Assembly (NCBI RefSeq): GCF_013167215.1
Contig: NZ_JABJWY010000038.1
Location: forward strand, 584,765 to 648,764
Length of the DNA: 64,000 nt
Origin: Sphingobacterium prati
GTDB lineage: Bacteria > Bacteroidota > Bacteroidia > Sphingobacteriales > Sphingobacteriaceae
Reading direction: 5' to 3'
Positions 54,252-63,983 of this stretch are shown in pieces (the stretch's first letter is position 1; every line of letters begins with the position of its first letter). The translations under genes were made by a program, and so were the position numbers. The notes beneath the pieces are model-generated. The model ran no database searches. It worked only from the letters and a program-made list of their open reading frames with translations, and was not told the DNA's origin.

Positions 54252-55180
54252 TGAGGAATTTGGTCAAATTGTTTATTGTATTTAGTGTGGCATCGCTCTT
54301 GGCTTCATGTCAGCGGGATGTTTACCTATTTACCTCATTCCACGAACCTGCCAATGAAGGTTTGCGCTATCTGTATAGCAAAGACGGATACCATTGGAAT
54401 GCGATTAATGGCGTGTATTTAAAGCCGGAATTAGGAAAACAGAAAATCATGCGCGATCCGTCGATGATCCGGGATAAACAAGGTATTTATCATCTGGTAT
54501 GGACCATTGGCTGGCAGGGAAATGAGGGGATTGGTTATGCCCGGTCAAAAGATTTGATCCATTGGGAAAATCAACAGATCGTTCCAGTGATGCAACAAGA
54601 AGCAAGCACCGTCAATGTTTGGGCGCCAGAATTATTTTATGATGATGTGGAAGACCGATTTATAATTATTTGGGCCTCCACCATTCCTTATCGTTTTGCG
54701 AAAGGCGTAGAAGAGGAAAAGAATAATCATCGGATGTACTATACAACAACCAAGGATTTTAAATCTTTTACAGCCACGAAATTATTTAGCGATCCCGGAT
54801 TTAGTATCATTGATGCGGTCATTGTCAAGAAAGCGCAAAAAGATTATGTATTGGTACTAAAAGATAATACGCGGCCCAACCGAAATCTAAAGGTGGCTTT
54901 TGCGAAAAATCCGTTGGGACCATTTCAACAGGTTTCTGAGCCTTTCTCGCCGTATTTAAGCGAGGGACCAGCAGTGCTTAAAGTAAAGAATCAGTGGTTG
55001 ATCTATTTCGATTCCTATGGAAGTAAAAGCTATGAGGCTGTGTCCACCAAAGATTTCAAGGTCTTCGAAAAGATCAACGATAAGATTTCAGTTCCAGAAG
55101 GGCATAAACACGGAACGATCTTCAGAGCGTCCAATAAAGATTTAAAAAATTTGCTTCGGGATGAAGCCAAAAAGAAATAG
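54251..55180 (+). CDS. GH43-like beta-propeller glycosidase lipoprotein
   Basis: 309 residues with lipobox LLASC (Cys20), so it is membrane-anchored. The five-bladed propeller of clan GH-F is indicated by repeated Asp-box-like turns and by three acidic residues in the right order: MRDPSMIRDKQGIYHLVWT (Asp69, base position), FSIIDAVIVKKAQKDYVLVL (pKa-modulating Asp) and YLSEGPAVLKVKNQWL (Glu, acid). WAPELFYDDVEDRFIIIWAS is another GH43 signature. Likely activity is exo-alpha-L-arabinofuranosidase, but other GH43-family specificities and the related GH117 are possible. It is translationally coupled to the GH140-like gene and precedes the propeller gene by one base. Confidence 0.75.
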   Translation: MRNLVKLFIVFSVASLLASCQRDVYLFTSFHEPANEGLRYLYSKDGYHWNAINGVYLKPELGKQKIMRDPSMIRDKQGIYHLVWTIGWQGNEGIGYARSKDLIHWENQQIVPVMQQEASTVNVWAPELFYDDVEDRFIIIWASTIPYRFAKGVEEEKNNHRMYYTTTKDFKSFTATKLFSDPGFSIIDAVIVKKAQKDYVLVLKDNTRPNRNLKVAFAKNPLGPFQQVSEPFSPYLSEGPAVLKVKNQWLIYFDSYGSKSYEAVSTKDFKVFEKINDKISVPEGHKHGTIFRASNKDLKNLLRDEAKKK

Positions 55181-55181
55181 T

Positions 55182-57014
55182 ATGAGTATCAAATCAGTAT
55201 TAGTGAGTCTATCGCTGGCTTCTGTTATGCACCAGGCGGTGGCACAACAAGATACGGTAAAGTATATAGGAAAGACATTATCCAATGTAGATTATCACCA
55301 CGGACAGCTGACACCTGCAGTGGGTACGCACAATATTCAGGTATTTCGAGCAAACAGAGAATTTCCTGAATTGGCCGGCGGACATAATTTTACCTATAAC
55401 CATCAACCCTTTTTGGCCTATTGGAACAATACTTATTATTTACAGTTTCTGAGTAATCCCGTAGGCGAGCATATAGCCGAAGGGAAAACCTTGTTGCTGA
55501 CCTCAAAAGATGGCCGCAATTGGTCCAATCCAATGGATTTATTCCCAACTTATCTCGTTCCGGAAGGTTTTACCAAGCCTGGACGTATCGATAAGGCCGG
55601 AAAAAACCTGTTTGCGATCATGCACCAGCGCATGGGTTTTTATCATGCAAAGAATGATAAACTGCTGACGCTAGCTTATTATGGCGTAGCCTTGGATGCC
55701 AAAGACGATCCAAATGATGGTAACGGACTAGGCCGTGTGGTAAGGGAAATTCGTAAAGATGGAAGTTTCGGACCAATCTATTTTATCCACTTCAATTCGT
55801 CTTTTAATGAGAAGACCGCAAAATATCCATTCTATAAGAAAAGTAAGGACAAGGCATTTGTACAAGCTTGTGACGAGTTGCTCGACACGCCGCTGATGAT
55901 GCAACAATGGGTAGAGGAGTCTGACCGAAATGACCCATTAATTCCTTTGCAACGTCCGGTAAAAGCATTTTCCTTTTATCATCTCAATGATGGAAGGGTC
56001 GTCGGTTTATGGAAGCATGCGTTGACCTCGATGAGTAAGGACAATGGAAAGACATGGCAATACTCACCGTTGCGCGCGCCGGGTTTCGTGAACAGCAATG
56101 CAAAGATCTGGGGACAAAAAACTTCGGATGGACGTTATGCAACGGTGTATAATCCTTCTGAGTTCAGATGGCCACTTGCCGTATCGACCAGTAATGATGG
56201 GTTGAATTACACGGATCTGTTATTGGTCAATGGTGAGATTACCACCATGCGCTATGGCGGTAACTATAAGTCTTATGGCCCACAGTACGTTCGTGGTATC
56301 GTCGAAGGCAATGGTGTTGTTCCCGATCATAACATGTGGTTGACTTACAGCATGAACAAAGAAGATATTTGGACTGCAGTTGTGCCCGTTCCGATCAAGT
56401 CTAGCGTAGATGAGGCGGTGAACGATGATTTTGCGAAAAATGCTGTGCAAGCCTATAACAACTGGAATATTTATAGTCCATTATGGGCAAGTGCCAAGGT
56501 TGAAGGAAAAGCGTTGGTCTTGCGTGATAAAGATCCTTTTGACTATGCGAAGGCAGATCGTGTGATTCAATCGGCCCAAAAAGGGACCATTGAATTTACG
56601 GTGACGCCACAGCAAAATGATCATGGCTCTTTACAGATCGAATTGGTGAATGATAGTGGCTTAGCAGCTGCGAGAATTATCATGGACAAAGACGGTTTTA
56701 TCAAAAATAAAGCCGGCTATCGGAATGCTTCGCTGACGAAATATGAGGTGGGAAAAACATATCACTTTGTGTTGACTTTTGATGTAAGCACCCGCTCTTA
56801 TCAAGTTGCCATCAATGGCGAGGATAAAGGGACAAAGTTATTTTTCCAACCGGTAAGCAACGTGAGCAAGGTGTCATTCCGTACGGGGGACGTCAGAAGA
56901 TTTCCCAATGCAGATACGGAAACAGACCAAGATTTTGATGTTGAAAATGCAGGCGCTTCGGTAAAAGAAGCGATTTATCAGATTACTTCGCTGAAAGCGG
57001 AAAAGGTGAAATAA
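55182..57014 (+). CDS. secreted beta-propeller protein with C-terminal LamG-like domain, function unknown
   Basis: 610 residues from MSIKSVLVSLSLASVMHQAV, a signal peptide. The longer frame from 55161 would overlap the previous gene and spoil the signal. The first 400 residues look like a six- or seven-bladed propeller with sialidase-like Asp-box turns: LLTSKDGRNWSNPMDLFPTY, MSKDNGKTWQYSPLRAPGFV, STSNDGLNYTDLLLVNG. Conserved-looking polar clusters include FPELAGGHNFTYNHQPFLAY, FAIMHQRMGFYHAKND and EGNGVVPDHNMWLTYSMNKE. Residues about 440-610 resemble a concanavalin/LamG-like sandwich (GTIEFTVTPQQNDHGSLQIE, YQVAINGEDKGTKLFFQ). It might be a lyase or hydrolase on a pectic side chain. Polysaccharide lyase and sialidase-like families are candidates. 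Confidence 0.6.
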   Translation: MSIKSVLVSLSLASVMHQAVAQQDTVKYIGKTLSNVDYHHGQLTPAVGTHNIQVFRANREFPELAGGHNFTYNHQPFLAYWNNTYYLQFLSNPVGEHIAEGKTLLLTSKDGRNWSNPMDLFPTYLVPEGFTKPGRIDKAGKNLFAIMHQRMGFYHAKNDKLLTLAYYGVALDAKDDPNDGNGLGRVVREIRKDGSFGPIYFIHFNSSFNEKTAKYPFYKKSKDKAFVQACDELLDTPLMMQQWVEESDRNDPLIPLQRPVKAFSFYHLNDGRVVGLWKHALTSMSKDNGKTWQYSPLRAPGFVNSNAKIWGQKTSDGRYATVYNPSEFRWPLAVSTSNDGLNYTDLLLVNGEITTMRYGGNYKSYGPQYVRGIVEGNGVVPDHNMWLTYSMNKEDIWTAVVPVPIKSSVDEAVNDDFAKNAVQAYNNWNIYSPLWASAKVEGKALVLRDKDPFDYAKADRVIQSAQKGTIEFTVTPQQNDHGSLQIELVNDSGLAAARIIMDKDGFIKNKAGYRNASLTKYEVGKTYHFVLTFDVSTRSYQVAINGEDKGTKLFFQPVSNVSKVSFRTGDVRRFPNADTETDQDFDVENAGASVKEAIYQITSLKAEKVK

Positions 57015-58448
57015 ATGAGACGGTTTATTGTACATATTGCTTTATTGGTAGCCAGTTTCTCGGCAAAGGCAGATGTCATATTGCCCAATATTTTTGCCAA
57101 CCACATGGTCTTGCAACGCAACCAGCCGGTCGCCATTTTTGGTTCTGCAAACCCTGGTGAGCAGGTGAGCGTAACTTTTCAAAATCAGTTGAAGACGACA
57201 GAAACCGATCAAAATGGCCATTGGAAAGTTGAACTAAAAGCCATGTCAGCCAATGCGGTTGGACAAACATTGACCATCAAAGGAAACAATACCATCGAGC
57301 TTAAAGATGTTTTGGTCGGTGAAGTTTGGTTGTGCTCGGGTCAATCAAATATGGAATACCAAATGCGTAAAATTGAGAAGGTTAAAGCTCCTTGGAAAGG
57401 CAACTATTTTCCTAAAAATGAGGTGGCGGAAGCAAGAAATCCCAATATCCGAATATTTTTGGTACGCCGGAAATTTCTGGCGAAACCTGATGGACAATAT
57501 GAGGGCTGGGCTATAGCGCAAGATTCAGCACTGCGTCAATTTTCTGCACTGGCCTATTTCTTTGGGAAAACACTACAGCAAGAATTAGGTGTTCCTGTGG
57601 GCATTATTTCATCAGCTGTGAGTGGCAGCAGAATCGAGCCCTGGTTCTCCGAAGAATATTGGACAAGTTCACCTTATCTGAAAGATAAAAAGGAAGAAGG
57701 TGATCCGGGTAAATTCTTTCATACGATGATTGCACCATTAGCGCCTTACACCCTTAAAGGCTTTGTTTGGTACCAAGGTGAATCCAATACCTTTTTAAAA
57801 GAGAATATCAGTTATAGTTATAAAATGAAGGCGCTGATCGAAAATTGGCGGACTCTTTGGGGAGACCCCAAATTGCCGTTTTATTTTACCGAGATCGCAC
57901 CTTTCTATTATTCCCTTGACGAAAAAGGTCATGTCCGTATGCCGAGAACGGTGTTGCCGGAATTTCGGGAAGCCCAAGATCTAGTTTTACAAGTGCCACA
58001 TACAGCACGCATCATTACGACAGATTTGGTCGATGATCCACACGATCTTCATCCAAGTTATAAATGGGAAATCGGTCGTCGTCATGCCCTTAAGGCTTTA
58101 AAATATGTCTATCATAGAAATATCGTAGCTGATGGTCCTGAGCTGGGTTCTGTAAAATATCGGGGTAAGCAAGCAACAGTGAAATTTAAACATGCAGCAG
58201 GATTAAAATCCGTAGACGGAAAATCTTTAACGACATTTGAGGTTGCGGGCAATGATGACACATTCTATCCGGCAGAGGCTGTCATCAACGGACAGACAGT
58301 CGTACTTGAAAGTAATCAGGTTCAACAGATCCGTCAGGTACGTTTTGGATGGGACGAAGCTGCACAGCCCAACCTTATCAATTCAGCCGGTCTGCCGGCC
58401 GCACCTTTTAGAACAAATAATCCATTACAACATATTAAATTGAAATAG
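57015..58448 (+). CDS. SGNH/SASA-type carbohydrate O-acetylesterase
   Basis: 477 residues with signal peptide (MRRFIVHIALLVASFSAKAD). The opening VILPNIFANHMVLQRNQPVA and IFGSANPGEQVSVTF belong to the sialate-O-acetylesterase-like family. The catalytic serine is Ser111 in VWLCSGQSNMEYQM. Block YQGESNTFLKENISYSYKMK and the Asp/His pair in TDLVDDPHDLHPSYKWEIGR complete the SGNH site. Such enzymes remove O-acetyl groups from plant polysaccharides. RG-II and rhamnogalacturonan-I are acetylated, so deacetylation ahead of glycosidases fits. It follows the propeller gene with no gap and precedes GH2 by 12 bp. Confidence 0.87.
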   Translation: MRRFIVHIALLVASFSAKADVILPNIFANHMVLQRNQPVAIFGSANPGEQVSVTFQNQLKTTETDQNGHWKVELKAMSANAVGQTLTIKGNNTIELKDVLVGEVWLCSGQSNMEYQMRKIEKVKAPWKGNYFPKNEVAEARNPNIRIFLVRRKFLAKPDGQYEGWAIAQDSALRQFSALAYFFGKTLQQELGVPVGIISSAVSGSRIEPWFSEEYWTSSPYLKDKKEEGDPGKFFHTMIAPLAPYTLKGFVWYQGESNTFLKENISYSYKMKALIENWRTLWGDPKLPFYFTEIAPFYYSLDEKGHVRMPRTVLPEFREAQDLVLQVPHTARIITTDLVDDPHDLHPSYKWEIGRRHALKALKYVYHRNIVADGPELGSVKYRGKQATVKFKHAAGLKSVDGKSLTTFEVAGNDDTFYPAEAVINGQTVVLESNQVQQIRQVRFGWDEAAQPNLINSAGLPAAPFRTNNPLQHIKLK

Positions 58449-58460
58449 CCGTTAGCGATC

Positions 58461-61238
58461 ATGAATTTGAAAACAAAAATAGCGTTGTCCTTACTTTTTT
58501 TTGGGACTATGGGATTGCAGGTATCTGCCCAAAAAACAGCGAGCCAATACCTCTCTGGAACAGGAAAGGATGATGGTGTATTATGGGATTTTTATGTGAG
58601 CGAAGGCATGAACGCCGGGAAATGGACGAAAATACCAGTCCCCTCCAATTGGGAACAACAGGGCTTTGGGAAATATAATTATGGCTTCAATAAAGAGGCT
58701 GATAAAGGTAAAGAGGTAGGTCACTATAAATATACATTTAAAGTATCCGATGCCTGGAAGGATAAGCAGGTGCGTATAGTTTTTGAAGGATCTATGACTG
58801 ATACGGAAGTCAAGATCAATGGCAAGCTCGCTGGCGCTATCCATCAGGGATCATATTATGTTTTCAAATACGATATTACGAAACTGTTGAAGTTTGGCGA
58901 AGAAAATCTATTGGAAGTCCATGTTGCTAAGCATTCGGCAAACAAGTCGGTGAATGCGGCGGAACGGGAAGGTGACTTCTGGATTTTCGGAGGCATTTTT
59001 AGACCGGTTTATTTGGAGGCCCTGCCACAGCATCATATTGAACGTGTTTCGTTGGATGCAAAGGCTGATGGTACATTCCGGGCTAAAATTGCCACGGTGG
59101 GAGAAGCGGACGAAATTACGGTTCAACTGCTTGATGCAAAAGGAAAGAAATTTGGAAAACCGCTGAAAGCAAAGCTGTCAGACAAAAACAATTGGCTCGA
59201 GGGACAATTTTCAGCTCCGCAATTATGGTCTGCTGAATTTCCAAACTTATATACAGCGCAATTTACCTTGTCGAAAAATGGTAAGGTACAGCACCAGCTG
59301 GAGCAAAAATTTGGTTTTCGAACCATAGAAGTGAAAGAACGTGATGGCGTGTATGTCAATGGCGTAAAAGTTCGATTTAAAGGTGTCAATCGACATGCTT
59401 TCGTTCCAGAATCCGGACGGACGACGAGTAAAGAAGTTAGCATTGCCGATGTCAAGCTCATGAAGGAAATGAATATGAATGCTGTTCGGATGGCCCATTA
59501 TCCACCAGACAATCATTTTTTGGCTGTCTGTGATTCATTGGGCTTATATGTCATGAACGAGTTAGCGGGTTGGCACGGGCATTACGATAAGGAAGTCGGC
59601 ACCAAATTATTGCGGGAGATGATGGTCGTATCCGAAAATAATCCGTCCGTTGTTTTCTGGGCAAATGGCAATGAAGGTGGGCATAATCCAGATTTTGATC
59701 CCATCTTCGAACAAGAAGATATTCAAAAACGTGCCGTGATTTATCCTTGGGCCATACATGATGGTTTTGAAACAACCCATTACCGGGAATATAACTATGG
59801 TATTGGTACCTATGATCACGGGCATAATATTATTATGCCGACTGAATTTCTGCATGGCATGTACGATGGCGGGCATGGTGCTGGATTGGAAGATTATTGG
59901 AAAGCGATGCTTGCCAATCCCCTTGCTGCGGGTGGATTCCTTTGGGATTTTCGTGATCAGGGGATCGTTAGGACAGATAAAGGCGGTATTATAGATACCG
60001 ATGGAAATCGTGGTCCGGATGGTATTATTGGTCCACATGGCGAAAAAGAAGGAAGCTTCTTTACCATCAAAGAAGTATGGAGCCCTATTTCATTTGAAAA
60101 ACGTGAAATGACAAAAGGATTTGATGGTTCGTTCCATATTGAAAATAGATATTCTTTTACCAATATTAATCAGTGTACATTTTCGTATGAACTCAAAAAG
60201 TTGGGCGGTTATGATGAAGTGAAAGCAACAAAAAGCGGAACGATTGTCGCACCCAATATCCGCCCTGGTGATAAAGGGATCTTAAAAGTTGACTTTCCTA
60301 CAGGTTGGGAAGACTTTGATGTCTTATATATTACCGCAAAAGATGTGCATCAGCAGGAACTCTTCACCTGGAGCTTTCCAATTACATTACCGAATCAGGT
60401 GGCAAGTAGTCTCCTGAAACCAAATGAAACAGGGGAGATTGCCGTTCAGGAGACCGCGAATGCCTATCTGATAAAAGCGAATGGTATTAACTATCAGATA
60501 AATAAGACGAGTGGATTGCTGGAGCAAGTTCAAAATGCTAAAGGAATTATTCCTTTCAAAAACGGACCGGTTTTACAGGAAGCGACGACAAATTATAAAA
60601 ATTTCAAATTGAGCCGTGAAGATGGAAAGGTGATTATTGCATCTACCTTCGATAAAAAAGATAGTTATAATACCTTACGTTGGGAAATTCTTGCTTCGGG
60701 GCAGTTGAAAATGCATGTCCAATATTTTCCTGAGAGTTATTTTACGCGCTTTGTCGGAGTGAATTTCGATTTTCCAGAAGATCAAATCGAAGGTGTTGAA
60801 TATCGGGGAATGGGCCCTTATCGGGTTTGGAAAAACCGGATGAAAGGGAATCAATTTGGCGTGTGGAAAAAGAAGTACAATAACACGGCAACGGGCGAAT
60901 CGCCATTCGAATATCCCGAATTTAAAGGGTACCATGCCAATATGTATTGGACCAAATTTATCGGAAAAGATCAAAGTTTCCGCGTGTTTACCGATCGGGA
61001 GGATGTGTTTTTGCGTTTATATACGCCAAAAGAACAGCGAGATACCGAATGGAAAAACATGGAACCCACTTTTCCGAAAGGAGATATTTCTTTTATGAAT
61101 GGTATTTCAGCCATAGGCACGAAAACACAAAAGCCAGAAACGACCGGGCCTATGGGCATGAAGCACGTTTATTATGATTTTGAGAAGGAACCGAGCCGGG
61201 CGCTGCATATGGTACTCTATTTTGATTTTGAGAATTAA
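58461..61238 (+). CDS. GH2 beta-galactosidase-like enzyme
   Basis: 925 residues with signal peptide (ending VSAQ). The N-terminal KTASQYLSGTGKDDGVLWDF and WTKIPVPSNWEQQGFGKYNY introduce the GH2 sugar-binding domain. FGFRTIEVKERDGVYVNGVK and GVNRHAFVPESGRTTSKEVS lead into the TIM barrel. The acid/base glutamate is in VVFWANGNEGGHNPDFDP (near 403) and the nucleophile in IIMPTEFLHGMYDGGHG (near 461). The C-terminal domain (NGINYQINKTSGLLEQVQNA) resembles the beta-galactosidase small-chain fold. This subtype is frequent in rhamnogalacturonan PULs. Galactose, arabinopyranose and glucuronic acid are the usual substrates. It overlaps the GH78 start by one base. Confidence 0.87.
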   Translation: MNLKTKIALSLLFFGTMGLQVSAQKTASQYLSGTGKDDGVLWDFYVSEGMNAGKWTKIPVPSNWEQQGFGKYNYGFNKEADKGKEVGHYKYTFKVSDAWKDKQVRIVFEGSMTDTEVKINGKLAGAIHQGSYYVFKYDITKLLKFGEENLLEVHVAKHSANKSVNAAEREGDFWIFGGIFRPVYLEALPQHHIERVSLDAKADGTFRAKIATVGEADEITVQLLDAKGKKFGKPLKAKLSDKNNWLEGQFSAPQLWSAEFPNLYTAQFTLSKNGKVQHQLEQKFGFRTIEVKERDGVYVNGVKVRFKGVNRHAFVPESGRTTSKEVSIADVKLMKEMNMNAVRMAHYPPDNHFLAVCDSLGLYVMNELAGWHGHYDKEVGTKLLREMMVVSENNPSVVFWANGNEGGHNPDFDPIFEQEDIQKRAVIYPWAIHDGFETTHYREYNYGIGTYDHGHNIIMPTEFLHGMYDGGHGAGLEDYWKAMLANPLAAGGFLWDFRDQGIVRTDKGGIIDTDGNRGPDGIIGPHGEKEGSFFTIKEVWSPISFEKREMTKGFDGSFHIENRYSFTNINQCTFSYELKKLGGYDEVKATKSGTIVAPNIRPGDKGILKVDFPTGWEDFDVLYITAKDVHQQELFTWSFPITLPNQVASSLLKPNETGEIAVQETANAYLIKANGINYQINKTSGLLEQVQNAKGIIPFKNGPVLQEATTNYKNFKLSREDGKVIIASTFDKKDSYNTLRWEILASGQLKMHVQYFPESYFTRFVGVNFDFPEDQIEGVEYRGMGPYRVWKNRMKGNQFGVWKKKYNNTATGESPFEYPEFKGYHANMYWTKFIGKDQSFRVFTDREDVFLRLYTPKEQRDTEWKNMEPTFPKGDISFMNGISAIGTKTQKPETTGPMGMKHVYYDFEKEPSRALHMVLYFDFEN

Positions 61239-63979
61239 TGAACGCAAGAACAGTCATATCTATTGTATTGGTCTTCTTATCGACTTTGTGGCATCAGGCT
61301 ACAGCGCAGATCACTGTTGCAAACCTGCGGACTGAATTACGTTCGAATCCGATAGGTATAGATGTTGCCGCACCAAGACTGAGCTGGCAATTGCAGGGCA
61401 GTGAGCGGTCTATCCAACAAGAAGCCTATCGGGTACTTGTCGCTTCCTCACAAGAAAAACTGGACCAGAATATAGGCGATTTCTGGGATTCAGGGAAACA
61501 GCTTTCGAATAATTCCACGCATGTTATTTATGCAGGCAGAGCCCTACAGAGCGGAGCAGCAGTCTTCTGGAAAGTAAAAGTATATACAAATAAAGGTGAG
61601 AGTAAATGGTCTGAACCAGCGGGTTGGACCATGGGACTGCTGCATTACAAGGATTGGACAGGACGCTGGATTGGTTTTGATCGGTACTTCCCGTCAGACA
61701 ATGCGGAGACAGGACAATTGGCTGCCCGTTATTTCAGAAAAGAATTTACAACAACCAAGCAGATTAAGCAGGCTACAGCCTATGTGATGGGGCTCGGACT
61801 TTACGAGTTATATATTGACGGCAAGAAGATAGGCGACCAAGTACTTGCCCCAGTCCCTACGGATTATACCAAGAACATTAAGTATAATGTTTTGGATGTA
61901 ACAAAATCACTTTCGCAGGGTAAACATGCACTTGGTGTCATTTTGGGAAATGGAAGGTTTTATGCCATGCGTCAAGCAAAACCTTATAAAGTAAAAACCT
62001 TTGGATTCCCAAAATTGCAGATGCAGCTTATGCTGACTTATACGGATGGTTCAACAGAGGTCATTAAGACCGATGATTCGTGGAAAGGAACGACCGAAGG
62101 ACCAATAACGGCAAATAACGAATATGACGGTGAGAATTATGATGCCAGAAAAGAACCAACGGGTTGGGCAAATCCAGATTTTGACGATAAAACATGGTTA
62201 AAGGCTGCTTTTGTGCAAGAGCCCGGTGGCAATTACGAAGCGCAGTCGGAGGGTATGAAGGTTATGCAAGATATCGCACCGGTTTCGATCGTCAAAAAAT
62301 CTGAAGGAAAATACATTCTTGATTTTGGACAGAACTTCTCGGGTTGGGTAAAGATGACAGTGTCCGGTACGCGCGGAACAGCAGTGACACTCCGTTTTGC
62401 GGAATCTTTGACCGAAGACGGGGAATTATTTACGACCAATCTACGTGACGCGAAAGCAACAGACCACTATATATTAAAAGGTGGCGGAAAAGAAACCTGG
62501 GAGCCGCGGTTTACCTATCATGGATTTCGTTATGTGGAAGTAAGCGGTTATCCTGGGGTAGCTTCAAAAAGTAATTTTGTTGGTCGTTTTGTCTACGACG
62601 ATATACCTGATGCGGGAACCTTCATGTCTTCAAATCCACTTATCAATCAGATTTATCAGAACGCATGGTGGGGGATTGCTTCAAACTACAAAGGTATACC
62701 GGTGGATTGTCCACAACGAAACGAGCGTCAACCCTGGTTGGGTGATCGTCCCGTCAGTGCATACGGTGAGAACTTCCTCTTTGATAACGCCAATTTTTAT
62801 AATAAATGGCTCGAAGATATTCGGCTGTCCCAAAAGGAGGATGGTGCGTTACCGGATGTTGCACCAGCGTTTTGGCGATACTATAGTGATAATGTCAGCT
62901 GGCCGGGAACCTATCTATTTATCGCTGATATGCTCTATCAGCAAACAGGTGACCTCCGTGTCTTAGAAAAACATTATCCAGCGATGAAAAAATGGATGGA
63001 CTATATGCAGGCCCGTTATACAGGCCCGGGTGGTATCATTACCAAGGATAGTTATGGGGATTGGTGTTTCCCGCCGGTAACCATTGAAGCCGGAAAAGGA
63101 AAGATTGCGGATAAAAAATATCCAAGTACATTGATCGCAACATCTTATTACTATCATTTGCTGCAGACCATCGCCCGTTTTAGTGTCCTTATTGGCAACG
63201 AGCGAGATCAAACTGACTTTGTGAATCGCGCAGCGAAGATGAAAGCAAATTTTAATACGGCATTCTATCATGATGCAGGTTATTACGGCAGTAACTCGCT
63301 AACCGATAACTTATTGGCGCTATCTTTTGGATTGGTCGAGGACACGAACAAAGAAAAGCTGAGCAATCGGATCGTGGAGATCATTGAAAAGGAAAACCAG
63401 GGACATCTAAGTACAGGACTTATCGGTACACAATGGATTATGCGGACGCTGACGGACATCGGGCGTGTAGATCTTGCCTATAAAATTGCCACCAATAAGA
63501 CCTATCCTTCTTGGGGTTATATGGTCGAAAATGGGGCAACAACAATTTGGGAGTTGTGGAATGGGAATACAGCCCATCCCAAAATGAATTCACAAAACCA
63601 TGTGATGATGTTGGGCGACCTTTTGGTATGGCTCTATGAGGATCTGGCAGGCATCAAATCAAAAGAGCATGCTTTTCAGACTGTTGTCATGAAACCGCAG
63701 GTTGTAGCAGGTCTGAATGATGTGGATGCAAGCTATAAAAGTGTCTATGGAACCATTCAATCCAATTGGAGCAAAAGAAAATCTACTTTCAAATGGAAAA
63801 TTTCTATTCCGGCAAATACCAAAGCAGAGATTTTTCTGCCAACAACGGATAGCTCCACGATCTTGGAAAGCAATCAAAAATTAAATAATAACGAAGATAT
63901 CCAGATTCTAAAGCAGGAAAAAACAGGTACTTGGCTCGCCATCGGATCCGGAGATTACCAGTTCAGCATTAAATTATAA
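61238..63979 (+). CDS. GH78 alpha-L-rhamnosidase
   Basis: 913 residues with signal peptide (MNARTVISIVLVFLSTLWHQ then ATAQ). Beta domains of GH78 precede the barrel: NLRTELRSNPIGIDVAAPRL, SWQLQGSERSIQQEAYRVLV, and the middle YELYIDGKKIGDQVLAPVPT. The (alpha/alpha)6 catalytic region begins GIPVDCPQRNERQPWLGDRP (near 490), where the acidic residues of the D-C-P-x-R-x-E-R motif are kept and Asn replaces the Asp found in many relatives. GDWCFPP and GATTIWELWNGNTAHPKM (glutamate, near 770) are also intact. It releases alpha-linked rhamnose, a component of RG-II side chains. The gene ends 4 bp before the next start. Confidence 0.92.
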   Translation: MNARTVISIVLVFLSTLWHQATAQITVANLRTELRSNPIGIDVAAPRLSWQLQGSERSIQQEAYRVLVASSQEKLDQNIGDFWDSGKQLSNNSTHVIYAGRALQSGAAVFWKVKVYTNKGESKWSEPAGWTMGLLHYKDWTGRWIGFDRYFPSDNAETGQLAARYFRKEFTTTKQIKQATAYVMGLGLYELYIDGKKIGDQVLAPVPTDYTKNIKYNVLDVTKSLSQGKHALGVILGNGRFYAMRQAKPYKVKTFGFPKLQMQLMLTYTDGSTEVIKTDDSWKGTTEGPITANNEYDGENYDARKEPTGWANPDFDDKTWLKAAFVQEPGGNYEAQSEGMKVMQDIAPVSIVKKSEGKYILDFGQNFSGWVKMTVSGTRGTAVTLRFAESLTEDGELFTTNLRDAKATDHYILKGGGKETWEPRFTYHGFRYVEVSGYPGVASKSNFVGRFVYDDIPDAGTFMSSNPLINQIYQNAWWGIASNYKGIPVDCPQRNERQPWLGDRPVSAYGENFLFDNANFYNKWLEDIRLSQKEDGALPDVAPAFWRYYSDNVSWPGTYLFIADMLYQQTGDLRVLEKHYPAMKKWMDYMQARYTGPGGIITKDSYGDWCFPPVTIEAGKGKIADKKYPSTLIATSYYYHLLQTIARFSVLIGNERDQTDFVNRAAKMKANFNTAFYHDAGYYGSNSLTDNLLALSFGLVEDTNKEKLSNRIVEIIEKENQGHLSTGLIGTQWIMRTLTDIGRVDLAYKIATNKTYPSWGYMVENGATTIWELWNGNTAHPKMNSQNHVMMLGDLLVWLYEDLAGIKSKEHAFQTVVMKPQVVAGLNDVDASYKSVYGTIQSNWSKRKSTFKWKISIPANTKAEIFLPTTDSSTILESNQKLNNNEDIQILKQEKTGTWLAIGSGDYQFSIKL

Positions 63980-63983
63980 CAAC

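Noticed and set aside
59607..60038. Minus-strand 143-codon frame inside the GH2 gene
   Set aside because: It lies wholly within a GH2 gene with intact catalytic motifs. It is a shadow frame with no start context or recognisable domain.
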